Origin: Pseudomonadota bacterium
GTDB lineage: Bacteria; Myxococcota_A; UBA796; UBA9615
Assembly: GCA_024229515.1 (NCBI GenBank)
Contig: JAAESI010000271.1
Location: forward strand, 1-64,000
Direction: 5' to 3'
DNA length: 64,000 bases
Position 1 is the stretch's first letter. Each line of letters begins with the position of its first letter. The notes below the pieces were generated by a model, which saw only the letters and a program-made list of their open reading frames with translations, was not told the origin of the DNA and searched no databases. Below, in pieces: positions 51,558 to 60,906 of this stretch. Made by a program: the position numbers and the translations under genes.

Positions 51558-52043
51558 TCAGTCGCTGAAGATCTCGCTGAGGCGCTCTTCGATCTCTGGC
51601 TCGGGCTGGCCCCTGGCCACCGCGAGCTCCTTCACGAGGAGGCCCTTGGCGGTGTCGAACATCTTCCGTTCGCCGAACGACAGGTTCTTGTCGCCTTTGA
51701 GAATGAAGAGGTCCCGAAGCACCCGCGCGACCTCGTACGGGGAGCCCGTCTTGATCTTCGCGAGGTATTCGCGGTGCCGACGGTTCCACGTCTGCTTGTC
51801 GAGATCCAGATCACGCTCGGCGAGCACGCCGTAGATGACGTCGACCTCTTCCGAGTCGATGACGTCACGCATGCCGATGGCGTCCGCGTTCGCGGTTGGC
51901 ACCATGATGGTCATGCCGTTCTCGAGAATTTTCAGCACGTAGAACGTCTGCCGAGACCCCGCGATGTCGCGTGTCTCGACCCCCTCTACAACGCCCACCC
52001 CGTGTCCGGGGTAGACGGCCATATCGCCTACCTTGAAGGCCAT
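51558..52043 (-). CDS. CarD/CdnL-family RNA polymerase-binding protein
   Basis: A 161-residue regulator. The N-terminal RNAP-interaction Tudor-like domain (FKVGDMAVYPGHGVGVVEGVE) is the CarD/CdnL/TRCF signature; a helical C-terminal domain binds DNA upstream of -10. CdnL proteins stabilise open complexes at rRNA and other promoters and are essential in Myxococcus. It lacks the HMG-like tail of true CarD, so CdnL is the better match. Lies 34 bp upstream of cysS on the same strand. Confidence 0.92.
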   Translation of the reverse strand: MAFKVGDMAVYPGHGVGVVEGVETRDIAGSRQTFYVLKILENGMTIMVPTANADAIGMRDVIDSEEVDVIYGVLAERDLDLDKQTWNRRHREYLAKIKTGSPYEVARVLRDLFILKGDKNLSFGERKMFDTAKGLLVKELAVARGQPEPEIEERLSEIFSD

Positions 52044-52130
52044 GTTTTCTTGCCCGTTCCCCTCGGTTTATGACCACTCAGGCGGCCATTGCGGGGCCCG
52101 TGAGGATATCACAGCGGGGCGCTCGGTAGG

Positions 52131-53159
52131 ATGGCCGACGTGGCCCGTTCAGCGCTGGACCGAGACCTCACCCGCGCCGTCTCCAGGCAGCTGCTGGGGA
52201 CCTTTGCGATCGGCGCGATGGTACTCGCGGTGGCCGCGGTCGGTTCGACCATCGCGGTTCCCCGTCTGCACGCTGCCGGCCCCTCGGTGACAGCCGCCGC
52301 GCTGGGCGCCGCGATCGGCACCGGGTTGACCGCGGTCCTGCCCCTGGCGGCGCTCGCGGCGGCGTTCGCGGCGGCGGCGGCGTGGTCCGCGCGGGGAGGG
52401 GCCGCCGGAGCCGCCTCGCTGGGCATCGGACCGCTGCGGCAGTTCGCCGGGCTGGCGCCGCTGTGGGCGGTGGGCGCGACGATCGTGCTGGTCTGCGCCT
52501 TCGCCCTCGAGCCGGCCGCCTGGACGAGCCTGCACCGGGTGCGCGGGGGGCCGCTGGCCGCCGCCGTGGGGTGGGCTTCGCTGTCCGCGGGGGAGGTCCG
52601 CGCGCTCGCCGATGGCGGAGCGGCCGTCCTGGACGCGGATGGCTTGCGCGCGACCACGGGGGACCGCGCCTGGGACCTCTCCGCGGAGGGGGCATCGCCG
52701 TCGCGCTCGGGGGCCAGTTGGGACCTGACCGGGGTGACCCTGACCGCCGCGGACCAGACCTGGACGGCGGCGTCCGCCGAGGTTCGGCTCAAGGAGGACC
52801 GCCGGGCCCGGTGGCTCGCGCCTCCGACCAGTCCCTGGACCCTGGGGCTGGGACCGCTGCTGGAGGCTCGCGCGACCTCGGCCCGCGCTTCGCTTGTGCT
52901 CCACCGCCGGTTGGCGCTCGCGGCGGCGCTCCCCCTGCTCGCGGCGGTCGGTTGGCTGCTGGCCTGGGGCGAGGCCCCCCGGCGGCGGCGGGGGCCGGGA
53001 CTGGCCGCCGCGGGAGCGCTCGCGGTGGCGGTGTTCGTCGTGGCCCGAACCGCGGACCAGGCGGTCGCCGATGGGCTGGTCGGGGGAGCCGTCGGAGGCT
53101 GGCTTCCGTTGCTCCCGGGGGTGCTGGCGGCCTCGTTTCTGGCGTGGAGGGTGCGGTGA
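52131..53159 (+). CDS. LptF/LptG-like membrane permease (first of a pair)
   Basis: A 342-residue membrane protein with six predicted TM helices. Three are near residues 22-44, 52-82 and 104-125. A ~120-residue periplasmic, beta-rich domain follows (RALADGGAAVLDADGLRATTG), then three more at ~262-282, 293-310 and 320-340. This 3+domain+3 layout is that of LptF/LptG, which extract lipopolysaccharide with LptB. Sequence motifs are weak because the protein is Ala/Gly-rich. ATG 52131 and GTG 52140 are both possible; AGG suits the latter. Next gene overlaps (GTGA), as an LptF-LptG pair would. Confidence 0.5.
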   Translation: MADVARSALDRDLTRAVSRQLLGTFAIGAMVLAVAAVGSTIAVPRLHAAGPSVTAAALGAAIGTGLTAVLPLAALAAAFAAAAAWSARGGAAGAASLGIGPLRQFAGLAPLWAVGATIVLVCAFALEPAAWTSLHRVRGGPLAAAVGWASLSAGEVRALADGGAAVLDADGLRATTGDRAWDLSAEGASPSRSGASWDLTGVTLTAADQTWTAASAEVRLKEDRRARWLAPPTSPWTLGLGPLLEARATSARASLVLHRRLALAAALPLLAAVGWLLAWGEAPRRRRGPGLAAAGALAVAVFVVARTADQAVADGLVGGAVGGWLPLLPGVLAASFLAWRVR

Positions 53160-53890
53160 TCGCCATCGCCCGGCCGGGGGCGCGACTCGTGGTCGACTCG
53201 GTCGTCGGCACGGTGCTGTTCGGTGCGGTCGCGGCGGCCCTGGTGACGGCGCTGTCCACCGCGGAGCGTGGCGCTCAGGATGCGATCGCGGCGGTCGAGG
53301 TGCTCACCTTGATCGGCCCGCTGGCGGCCGCGGCGGCGGTGGCGGCGGCGGTCGCGCGGTCACGCTCCGGCGGGCGCTGGGACGGGTGGTCGGGGTTGGG
53401 CGTGTCGCCCCGCCAACAGCTCGCCCCGTTGGTGCTGGTGGCCCTGCTGGGCGCCGGCGCGCAGCTGTCGGTGCCTCCGCCGCGCGATGTGTCGACGACC
53501 CTGGCGGCGATCGCGGCGCCCGCACCGGTGGACCCGGCGGCGCATTGGTGGCCCGATGGATCCGGCGGGTGGGACGAACCGGCGCTGGCGCGGTGGAAGG
53601 TACGGTCGGCTGCCCTGACGACGGCGGAGCTGGTCGCGCGGAGCAACGCGACGGCGCCGCGGGGTGCGCGGGTCGGCGTGGACCGCGGGGAGCTGGTCCG
53701 ACGGGCGGGGCTGGTGCTTGGCTGGCCGGCGGCGGTGCTGCTCGGCGTCGGGGCCGCGTTGACGGCCTCGCGCCGACGGCGGGACGGCCGGGACTCGGTG
53801 ATTCGGGCGGCGGCGCTGGCGTGCGCGGGGGCGGCGCTGTGGCTGATCGCGGTCCTGTCGGCGGCGGCTTACGCCTCGGTCGGGATGTAG
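53156..53890 (+). CDS. LptF/LptG-like membrane permease (second of a pair)
   Basis: A 244-residue membrane protein. Helices lie at ~11-31, 42-61 and 82-102, followed by a short periplasmic domain (~105-175) and helices at ~178-198 and 215-240. It is smaller than typical LptG (~360) and the periplasmic domain is reduced. Coupled to the preceding gene by a GTGA overlap, and 22 bp of its 3' end overlap a convergent small gene. A role as partner subunit is inferred from pairing and topology. Confidence 0.45.
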   Translation: MIAIARPGARLVVDSVVGTVLFGAVAAALVTALSTAERGAQDAIAAVEVLTLIGPLAAAAAVAAAVARSRSGGRWDGWSGLGVSPRQQLAPLVLVALLGAGAQLSVPPPRDVSTTLAAIAAPAPVDPAAHWWPDGSGGWDEPALARWKVRSAALTTAELVARSNATAPRGARVGVDRGELVRRAGLVLGWPAAVLLGVGAALTASRRRRDGRDSVIRAAALACAGAALWLIAVLSAAAYASVGM

Positions 53891-54099
53891 TGGTCGACCT
53901 TGCTCATGGGGAGGAACACCCGGTTCCATGACGGCGCCGGGACCTCCTTGCCCTTGCCGTCCAGCAGCGTAGTGATCTCCGTCACGTCGAGGCCGCCGTT
54001 GTGGTGCTCGATGGTGCCGTGGATCTCGTACACGGGGCGGGCGAGGTCGCGGTCGCGTCCCTTGAACAGGGCGGTCTTCAGGAAAATCTGAGCGGTCAT
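53869..54099 (-). CDS. small conserved-looking hypothetical protein
   Basis: A 76-residue soluble protein (MTAQIFLKTALFKGRDRDL...) with beta-strand pattern TIEHHNGGLDVTEITTLLDGKGK and a C-terminal FLPMSKVDHYIPTEA. No signal peptide, no family recognised. ATG 54099 overlaps the stop of the cyclophilin gene, so it is translationally coupled to it. It is convergent with, and overlaps, the LptG-like gene. Confidence 0.6.
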   Translation of the reverse strand: MTAQIFLKTALFKGRDRDLARPVYEIHGTIEHHNGGLDVTEITTLLDGKGKEVPAPSWNRVFLPMSKVDHYIPTEA

Positions 54100-54851
54100 C
54101 TGGGCTTGCTGCCTCGGTGGATGGTGATGGCTTCGATGACGACGTCGTCGACGGGCCGAACGGGCTCTTCCCCCGCCTGCGACGGGGGCCGCTTGGGCAC
54201 TCGCGCGATGTCCTTGATCAGGGCCAGCGGCTCGCACTTGCCAAAGACGTTGTGCACATCGTCCAGGTGCGGGGTCGCGACCTCGGTGATGAAGAACTGG
54301 GAGCCGCTGTGGCCGTCGGCGCCGCGGGCCATCGCCAGGGTCCCGGCCCCGTGCCGCAGGTCCGGGTGGAACTCGTCCTCGAGCACGTAGCCGACCTTGC
54401 CGGTCCCGTCGCCGAGGGGGTCGCCACCCTGGATCATGAACTCGGGCACCACGCGGTGGAAGATCGTGCCCGGGTACAGCCGCTTAGTTCCCTGGATCCC
54501 CGTGGTCGGGTCCTTCCACAGCTTCGTCCCCTCGGCCAGCTGCACGAAGTTGCTGACGGTCGCGGGCGCCCTCGCGGGGAAGAGGTTGCAGAGCAGGTCG
54601 CCCATCGACGTGTCGATGCGGGCCCACAGCTCTTGCGTGGCGTCGAGCCCGGCAGCGTCGGCCATCTGGTAGTTGGCGAGGTCGCGCTCCAGATCCGCGA
54701 CCTTGACCTGGAGGCGGTCGTTCTCGGTCTGGCATTGCGCCAGCTCGGCGCGGAGGCCGTCGAGCTGCTCTTCGACCGCGTTCAGCTCCTCCTTCACCGC
54801 GGCGGTGCAGCCGAGGAGCGCGAGGAGCGGAATCAGAGCGAGGCTGCGCAT
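54096..54851 (-). CDS. cyclophilin-type peptidyl-prolyl isomerase lipoprotein
   Basis: A 251-residue lipoprotein (MRSLALIPLLALLGC). Residues ~18-60 form a coiled coil (VKEELNAVEEQLDGLRAEL). The cyclophilin barrel follows: TSMGDLLCNLFPARAPATVSNFV, GTIFHRVVPEFMIQGGDP with the catalytic Arg, GTLAMARGADGHSGSQFFI and NVFGKC. It catalyses prolyl cis-trans isomerisation and should act as an envelope folding factor. The coiled coil may dimerise it or space it from the membrane. Confidence 0.92.
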   Translation of the reverse strand: MRSLALIPLLALLGCTAAVKEELNAVEEQLDGLRAELAQCQTENDRLQVKVADLERDLANYQMADAAGLDATQELWARIDTSMGDLLCNLFPARAPATVSNFVQLAEGTKLWKDPTTGIQGTKRLYPGTIFHRVVPEFMIQGGDPLGDGTGKVGYVLEDEFHPDLRHGAGTLAMARGADGHSGSQFFITEVATPHLDDVHNVFGKCEPLALIKDIARVPKRPPSQAGEEPVRPVDDVVIEAITIHRGSKPR

Positions 54852-54871
54852 GAGGCGGGGATGATACCGAC

Positions 54872-55470
54872 TCACGGCACCTTGGCGATCCCCCCCCAGA
54901 GGCCTTCGGTGGGGCGAAGCTGGGCGAGGTGCTGCTCCCACCGCTCGAGCGTGCCGCCAGATCCCAGGTACTGGTCGCGGTCCGTCGGCGAAGTGGGGAG
55001 CGGCGGGGGGCTCCCTTCGACGCGCGCGACGGTCACGTCGGGAAGGCCGGCCTCGGCGAACAGATCAGCCAACCGACGGCCCAGCCAGCGTTCTCCGATC
55101 GCGTCGAGCACGTCCCCCGCGAGGCCGTCGGGCACGCCCGGCTCGATGGCCGCGACCGCGCCCCCGGACCGGACGATCCGAGCCATCTGACGGAGCACCT
55201 CGGACGGGCGGCGCACGTGCAGCAAGAGCCGCCGACAGACCGCGAGGTCGTACTTCCCGGCAGGCTGCTCGTACAGGTCCTCGGCGTCCGCGACTTCGAA
55301 CCGCGCACCCGCGATCGACCGGGCCGCCGCAACCTGGCGCGGATCGAGATCGAAGCCGTGGACGAGCCCACCGGTGACATGAGGGAGCAGCTCGCGGGTC
55401 AACTCCCCGCGGCCGCAGCCCACATCGACGACTTTGAGCCCGGGCCTCAGGCCCAGGAAGTCAGGGGTCG
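54872..55470 (-). CDS. class I SAM methyltransferase, probably 5'-truncated
   Basis: About 199 residues of a UbiE/Methyltransf_11-type enzyme: VVDVGCGRGELTRELLP (motif I), GFDLDPRQVAAARS, ADAEDLYEQPAGKYDLAVCRRLLLHV (motif II-III), and VRSGGAVAAIEPG. The conserved part begins immediately after the stop codon of the upstream outer-membrane gene (TAG at 55471-55473). There is no start codon or ribosome site in the gap, and ~30 N-terminal residues usual for this family are missing. CTG within the upstream gene is the only non-standard candidate. Either a truncated gene or a collapsed junction. Confidence 0.6.
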
Positions 55471-58400
55471 CTAAAACGCCCAGCCGGCGCTCAGTCGCAG
55501 CGTGTGCGCTTGCTCCCGCATCTGGCCGCGCTGCGCGACGCCCTCTTCGTTGGCGAACTGCAGGCCCATCGAGCGGGTCGTCATGTCGTACGTGGCGTCG
55601 ACCAGGAGCCCCTTGAAGGGGAAGACGGTCATGCCGAGGGCGACGTTGTGGTTGGTGACCCCGGGGACGGTGAAGCTGGCATCGCCCAGCGTCGCGCCGC
55701 CGGCCCACGTGATGTTGTAGTCCACGTGCGCCCGAAGCATCGGGATGATGGTGTACCGGGCGCCGAAGCCGCTGCGCACGCTGTGCAGGCCGATGGTCTC
55801 CCAGCGGGGCTCGCGGCTGTCCGTCGAGGCGTCGTAGAGGCGGCGGAACAGCACCACGTCCTGGAAGCTGTAGCCGACGGGCCGGATGACGATGTCCAGC
55901 GGGCCCTTGTCCTTGATCAGCGCGAACCGCACCTGGGCGTCCAAGTTGAAGAAGCTCATGCCGTCGCAGAAGTTGTTGGCGCAGTGGCTGTCGCCGTCGC
56001 CGCTGCTGGCCGCGAAGTCGGTCGTGTAGCTCAGCCGCGAGAACTGGGCCCGCGCGCCGATGCCGACCATGCCCGCGATGGCGTCGCCACCGGGGAAGAT
56101 CTCGCCGCCGACGGTGAACGAACCGGGAACCGGCATCGCGCCCGTGCCCTCCGCACCGCGAATCTCGACCTTGAGGAAGTCGTAGGCGTCCAGGTCGGCG
56201 TCCGCAGGAGCCTCGCAGGGGTCGCTGCCCTCGACGCAGGGGTTGGCGTCGTAGGTGTAGCCGCCCGGCGTCCAACCGGCCCAGGCCTCGCCCCACCGGC
56301 GCTTGCCACGCTCGCCGGGGTCGCCCGAGGGCGCCACCGCCTTGGCCTTCTTCGGCTTCTTCGTCTTGGTGGGAGCCACCGCGACGGCCTCACCGATCTG
56401 AACCTTGGCGAAGCCGGCGATGTCGCCCTCGGGGCGGGTCGCGGTCACCTGGATCGAGGTCTTGCCGGTGTCCGGCGGGACCGTCAGCACGGCGGAGAAG
56501 GTGCCGTCACCGTTGTCGGTCTTGCCCGAGATGGTGCCGCCGTCCGCGATGAGGATGACGTTGTTGCCGGGGGCGAGGATGCCCGTGGCGTCCACCACCT
56601 TGACGAGGATGTTCACGACGCCGCCGGTCTCGGCGACCGAGCTGGGGATGCTGGAGACCTGGATGGACGCTGCTGCGCCGGCCGAGCCGACCGAGCCGCT
56701 GTCCGTGCCGACCGGGGTCGCCGCGGTCTCGCCGCCCGCGCCCCAGGCGCCGCCTCCGCCCGTGACGGGCTCGGCGGTCGCGACCACCGCCTCCGGCACC
56801 TGGCCGAGGTCGACGGTGGCATGCAGCTTCTTCCACTTCGCCAGCGTGCGGCCCTGCCGCTGTCCGCCGGAGACGGGGAACTTGAAGGCCTTCATCGGCT
56901 CCGGGGACTGCCACACGGGGGCCGTGTAGCTGGTGTCGCTGGTCGTGAACTGCACCGAGCCGAGGCCGGCCAGCGGACCCGCCGTGTAGACGACGGTGCC
57001 GATGCCGCGGGCGTCGGTCTGGACCGAGCCGGTGACCGAGCCGCCGCCGCCCTGCACGCTGCAGTTGACGGCCACGTCGGCGACGGGGTTGCCGTACTGG
57101 TCGAGCGACAGGACCGTGATCGGCACCTTCTGGCCGGTCATGACCCAGTCACTCAGGGGCAGCGCCACGAGCTGGCGGACGGCCTGCCGGTTGCCTCGAA
57201 CCGAGGCCAACGCCTGCACGCGGGTGCGCACGTTCCAGGTGACCGGAACGTCGGCGGTGTAGACGGCCTTGCCCTGCGCCTTGGGGTTTCTGATGGGACC
57301 CTCGGCGGTGCGGAACTCGACCGTGTTCTTGCCCCTCGCGGGGCCGCCGTTGTCGTCCAGGAGGCTCGCCGTGAGCGTGCTTTTCTTGTCGTTGGGGGTG
57401 ATCTGGTCCGGGCTGGCGGTCAGGCTCAACGAGGACGGCGGGGCCGGCTCGAGGCCGATCTCGACCGAGTCCGTCGAAGAGGCTTCGAGCCCCTTGAGCG
57501 ACGCGGTGACGGTCACCGTGCTGGCGGCGTCGGCCCAGGGCGCGGTGTAGGTGGCCTCGTACAGGCCGTTGCCGATGAACCGGGGGGCGCCGACGCTGCC
57601 CGCCGAGGCGCTCAGCACGATGTCCTGACCGTCGGCCGGGCGGCCCTTGCTGTCCACCGCGAACACGCGGATGCGGGCCTGCTTCTCACCGTCGGCGGGG
57701 AGGAAGACGGGCACGCCGCCGATGGCCACGCGGTTGAAGCCGGGGGGCTGCAGGTCGATCTGCTGGGTCGTCTTGGCGCCGTTGGTCTGGATGAGCTCGA
57801 CCGAGGCGTAGCGCACGCCGGGGGGCACGATGATCGGCACGCTGGCCTTGCCCGAGTCGTCCGAAGTGACGGGCGGGAACGTGCGGTCGCCGACCGTGAA
57901 GATGAGGGTCACACCAGCCGCGCGGGCGTCGACGGGGTAGTTGATGTTGCCGACCAGCGGGACGCGGAAGAAGCCGAAGATGTTGCCCGGCCGGCCGGCG
58001 TCCCACACGGAGATGAGCGCGACCTGCGGGAACGGCGTCGTGGGGGGCACGTACAGCGCGCTGTAGCTGCCGCCGCCGTTGGCGGTGATGGTCTGCACCT
58101 GGCCGACGTTGGCCGTGGCGCGGAGGTCGAGCCCCTCGATGGCGTTGCCCGCTTCGTCGGTCACGGTGAAGGAAATCGAGCTGGACGGGTCCTTCGTCAG
58201 CACGATCTCGGGCGGGTTGGCGTTGAAGGCGATGCGCGCACGCGAGCGCGGCACCACGTCCACGGGGAACGAGGCGGAGATCTCGTTGCCGGACTCGAGC
58301 CGCGCGCGGAAGCGGAACTCGGCGCCCGTGACAGCCCGATCGGGGGTGACGTAGCCGCAGCTGTAGAGGCCGGGGCCGACCTGCGGGCAGTCCTGGTCGA

Positions 58401-58641
58401 TGCGACCGGCGGAGGCGCCGGTGCCGCGGAAGCGCACGCCGTTGGCGAGGCCGCCGGACTCGTCCGTCACCAACACCGTCAGCGAGATCTTCTTGCCGTC
58501 GGCGCCGATCTCCCCCGGGGGGATCAGGTGAATCGACGCGGCGGAGCCGAGCGTCAGGGTCGGAACCTGCTGAGCACCGGCCGGAAGGACGGGCAGGAGC
58601 AGAAGGGCGAACGCTACGAGAGCGAGCGAGCGACGGAGCAT
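55471..58641 (-). CDS. Ig-repeat (Big_1-like) protein with C-terminal outer-membrane beta-barrel
   Basis: A 1056-residue exported protein: signal peptide ending PAGAQQ, then six to seven invasin-type Ig domains (ISLTVLVTDESGGLANGVRF; ISFTVTDEAGNAIEGLDLRATAN; IRVFAVDSKGRPADGQDIVLSAS; ITVLSLDQYGNPVADVAVNCS; NILVKVVDATGILAPGNNVIL). A KKPKKAK linker follows, then a ~250-residue beta-barrel ending LRLSAGWAF with terminal Phe, as required for BAM insertion. Possible adhesin or surface anchor. ATG 58641 follows GAGAGG. Antisense frames across it are long but are GC-driven shadows. Confidence 0.8.
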   Translation of the reverse strand: MLRRSLALVAFALLLLPVLPAGAQQVPTLTLGSAASIHLIPPGEIGADGKKISLTVLVTDESGGLANGVRFRGTGASAGRIDQDCPQVGPGLYSCGYVTPDRAVTGAEFRFRARLESGNEISASFPVDVVPRSRARIAFNANPPEIVLTKDPSSSISFTVTDEAGNAIEGLDLRATANVGQVQTITANGGGSYSALYVPPTTPFPQVALISVWDAGRPGNIFGFFRVPLVGNINYPVDARAAGVTLIFTVGDRTFPPVTSDDSGKASVPIIVPPGVRYASVELIQTNGAKTTQQIDLQPPGFNRVAIGGVPVFLPADGEKQARIRVFAVDSKGRPADGQDIVLSASAGSVGAPRFIGNGLYEATYTAPWADAASTVTVTASLKGLEASSTDSVEIGLEPAPPSSLSLTASPDQITPNDKKSTLTASLLDDNGGPARGKNTVEFRTAEGPIRNPKAQGKAVYTADVPVTWNVRTRVQALASVRGNRQAVRQLVALPLSDWVMTGQKVPITVLSLDQYGNPVADVAVNCSVQGGGGSVTGSVQTDARGIGTVVYTAGPLAGLGSVQFTTSDTSYTAPVWQSPEPMKAFKFPVSGGQRQGRTLAKWKKLHATVDLGQVPEAVVATAEPVTGGGGAWGAGGETAATPVGTDSGSVGSAGAAASIQVSSIPSSVAETGGVVNILVKVVDATGILAPGNNVILIADGGTISGKTDNGDGTFSAVLTVPPDTGKTSIQVTATRPEGDIAGFAKVQIGEAVAVAPTKTKKPKKAKAVAPSGDPGERGKRRWGEAWAGWTPGGYTYDANPCVEGSDPCEAPADADLDAYDFLKVEIRGAEGTGAMPVPGSFTVGGEIFPGGDAIAGMVGIGARAQFSRLSYTTDFAASSGDGDSHCANNFCDGMSFFNLDAQVRFALIKDKGPLDIVIRPVGYSFQDVVLFRRLYDASTDSREPRWETIGLHSVRSGFGARYTIIPMLRAHVDYNITWAGGATLGDASFTVPGVTNHNVALGMTVFPFKGLLVDATYDMTTRSMGLQFANEEGVAQRGQMREQAHTLRLSAGWAF

Positions 58642-58693
58642 GGAGAACCTCTCAGGGCAAATCTCAAGTCTGCGCATCGTAGGCCGCGGGTTT

Positions 58694-60793
58694 TCAGAAG
58701 GAAAGGAGGTCGCCCAGGGCTTTGCGAATGTCTGACACCTGGGGGCTCACGGCCTTCTCCAGTTCTTTGTGCGATGGCATCGGCACATCGGCCGACGCAA
58801 GCCTCTTTACGGGCGCATCGAGCCACTCGAAGAGGTCCTCGGCGGCCCACGCGGCGATCTCGGCCCCGAACCCACAAGTCAGCCGCGCCTCGTGCATCAC
58901 GGCGAGCCGCGACGTCTTCCGTACGGACGCCGCGATCGTCTCCTTGTCCCACGGCACGATGCTCCGCAGGTCGATGATCTCGACGTCCACGCCGGACTCT
59001 TGGACCGCCTGTGTGCAGCGTTCGACGCCGATGCCCCAGGTGACGATCGTCGCGTCGTTGCCCTCGCGAACGACGCGCGCCTTCCCGATCGGGGTGACGT
59101 GGTCGCGCGCGGGCATCGCTCCCTTGAGCCGCCGGTAGAGGTACTTCTGCTCTAGGAACAACACCGGGTCGGGGTCGTCCATCGCGGCGGCGAGCAGCCC
59201 GTAGGCATCCTCCACCGACGACGGCACCACGATCTTCAAGCCGGGCGCGTGAGCGAACCACGCTTCGGGGTTCAAGGAGTGGAACGGGCCTGCGCCGACG
59301 CCGCCACCGGACGGCAGACGCAAGACCATCGGCACGCCGGTGCCGATGCGGTAGCGGAAGGTGCCGGCGTTGTTGACGAGCTCGTTGAAGCAGCTGGCGA
59401 CGAAGTCACTGAACTGCATCTCCGCGACCGGACGAAGGCCGCGGATGGCGAGCCCGATCGTGGCGCCGATGATGGCCCCTTCGGCGATGGGCGTGTCGAC
59501 GACGCGCTGGCTTCCGAACTCGGCGAGCATGCCCTCGGTGATGCGGAAGGCGCCGCCCATGATCCCGATGTCCTCGCCCAACAAGATCGCGCGCGGATCG
59601 TTGCGCATGCGGTGGCGGAGGCAGGAGCGGATGCCTTCGAGGTAGGTGATCTCGCTGCCGACCTCGGGGATTTCGGCGGCGGTGTCGGGATCGTGGATTT
59701 CGGCGGCGGCCGCGTGGGCGAGCCGGGCGACCGTGTCTCCATCGGGAGCGGCGGCGGCGGTGGAGCCGTTCCGGGGACGCTCCGCGGGGTCGTCGGCGTC
59801 GTGCGCGAACACCCCCACCAGCCCGCTGGCGACGGGCGGAGCGGCCTGTTCGCGGGCCTTGTCGACCGCTTCCAGGATGTCCGCGGCGATCTTCTCTCGC
59901 AGCGCGGCTACATCCAGGTCGGGGAGCTTGCCGGACTGCTTCACCCACGCCACGAAGCGCTCGACCGGGTCCTTGGCGCCCCACTCCTCAAGCATCGCTT
60001 TGGGCACGTACCGCTGGTTGTCGTGCTCGGCGTGCCCGCGCATGCGCATCGTCACTGATTCGATGAGCGTCGGGCCATCGCCGCGGGCCGCCCGCTTCAC
60101 CGCTTCTCGCGCCGCTTCGTAGACGGAAGGCAAATCCGTGCCGTCGACCCGTACCCCCAGCATGCCATACGCGCGCCCGCGGTCGGCCAGCGTCTCGCAA
60201 GCGAACTGCAAGTGGTTCGGCGTGCCGTAGGCCCACTGGTTGTTTTCGATAACCGTGACGACGGGGAGCCGATGCACGCCGATGAAGTTCATGGCCTCGT
60301 GGAAGATCCCCAGCGAGGTCCCGCCGTCGCCGATGTAGGCCATCGTGACGCCGTCCCGTTGCAGGTAGCGCTCGGCCCAGGCGATGCCGCCGGCCACCAC
60401 GTTCATCGATCCCAGGGGCGAGATCATCCCGATGATGTTCGTGCCCGGCCGCCCCATGTGCAGGCCCGTGTCCCGGCCGCGGGTGTGCCCCGCGTCCTTG
60501 AGGAACCCCTGCAGGAAGATGTCGTAGGGCGCGTGTCCCCGCACGAGGTGGGCGCCCAGGCTGCGGTGCATCGGCACCAGCACATCGTCCGGTCGGAGCG
60601 CCGCGGCGGTCGCCACCGAAGCGGCTTCGTTTCCCCACGCGCTGAAAAACTTCGGCTGGATTCCCTGCCGCACATTGAGGATGCAGCGCTCCTCGATCGC
60701 CCGAGCGGTGAGGACATGACGGAGCAGATGTTCGACAAACGCGGCGTTGTCGAGCGAGCCGGGAGATTGCGGAGGATGGGGTGCGTGGGCCAT
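58694..60793 (-). CDS. fused E1 alpha-beta thiamine-diphosphate dehydrogenase (2-oxo acid dehydrogenase E1)
   Basis: A 699-residue fusion. Residues ~1-330 are E1-alpha: MHRSLGAHLVRG, GRDTGLHMG, and the ThDP motif GDGGTSLG...ENNQWAYG, ending MRMRGHAEHDNQRYV. After a ~50-residue Ala/Asp linker, residues ~380-699 are E1-beta (LGEDIGIMGGAFRIT, DTPIAEGAIIGATIGLA, MQFSDF, PSGGGVGAGPFHSLNPEAWF, VTWGIGVE). Branched-chain 2-oxoacid and pyruvate/acetoin E1 usually have separate subunits; fusions are known. No E2/E3 genes are in the window. ATG 60793 is chosen as the first Met near the conserved N-terminus; upstream starts remain possible. Confidence 0.87.
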   Translation of the reverse strand: MAHAPHPPQSPGSLDNAAFVEHLLRHVLTARAIEERCILNVRQGIQPKFFSAWGNEAASVATAAALRPDDVLVPMHRSLGAHLVRGHAPYDIFLQGFLKDAGHTRGRDTGLHMGRPGTNIIGMISPLGSMNVVAGGIAWAERYLQRDGVTMAYIGDGGTSLGIFHEAMNFIGVHRLPVVTVIENNQWAYGTPNHLQFACETLADRGRAYGMLGVRVDGTDLPSVYEAAREAVKRAARGDGPTLIESVTMRMRGHAEHDNQRYVPKAMLEEWGAKDPVERFVAWVKQSGKLPDLDVAALREKIAADILEAVDKAREQAAPPVASGLVGVFAHDADDPAERPRNGSTAAAAPDGDTVARLAHAAAAEIHDPDTAAEIPEVGSEITYLEGIRSCLRHRMRNDPRAILLGEDIGIMGGAFRITEGMLAEFGSQRVVDTPIAEGAIIGATIGLAIRGLRPVAEMQFSDFVASCFNELVNNAGTFRYRIGTGVPMVLRLPSGGGVGAGPFHSLNPEAWFAHAPGLKIVVPSSVEDAYGLLAAAMDDPDPVLFLEQKYLYRRLKGAMPARDHVTPIGKARVVREGNDATIVTWGIGVERCTQAVQESGVDVEIIDLRSIVPWDKETIAASVRKTSRLAVMHEARLTCGFGAEIAAWAAEDLFEWLDAPVKRLASADVPMPSHKELEKAVSPQVSDIRKALGDLLSF

Positions 60794-60854
60794 GGCGGGC
60801 GCATGATGACGCCGGTTGTCGCGACCTTCAACCGCGCTCGGGCCCGTCTCTATG

Positions 60855-60882
60855 TTGACAGGGGACACGTGCTCTCTATCTT
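60855..60882 (+). promoter_or_regulatory. sigma-70 promoter for the acidic TPR protein
   Basis: Perfect -35 TTGACA (60855-60860), 16-bp spacer, -10 TATCTT (60877-60882). Predicted start is near 60889, leaving an 18-nt leader with AGGA before ATG 60907. Best housekeeping promoter match seen in the window. Confidence 0.68.
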
Positions 60883-60906
60883 TGGGCGGTTCAGAAGGAC
60901 GACTTG

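Noticed and set aside
55504-58977. 1157-codon plus-strand open frame
   Set aside because: Antisense to the Ig-repeat outer-membrane gene. The Arg/Val/Ala/Asp-rich low-complexity product has no motifs and no ribosome site.
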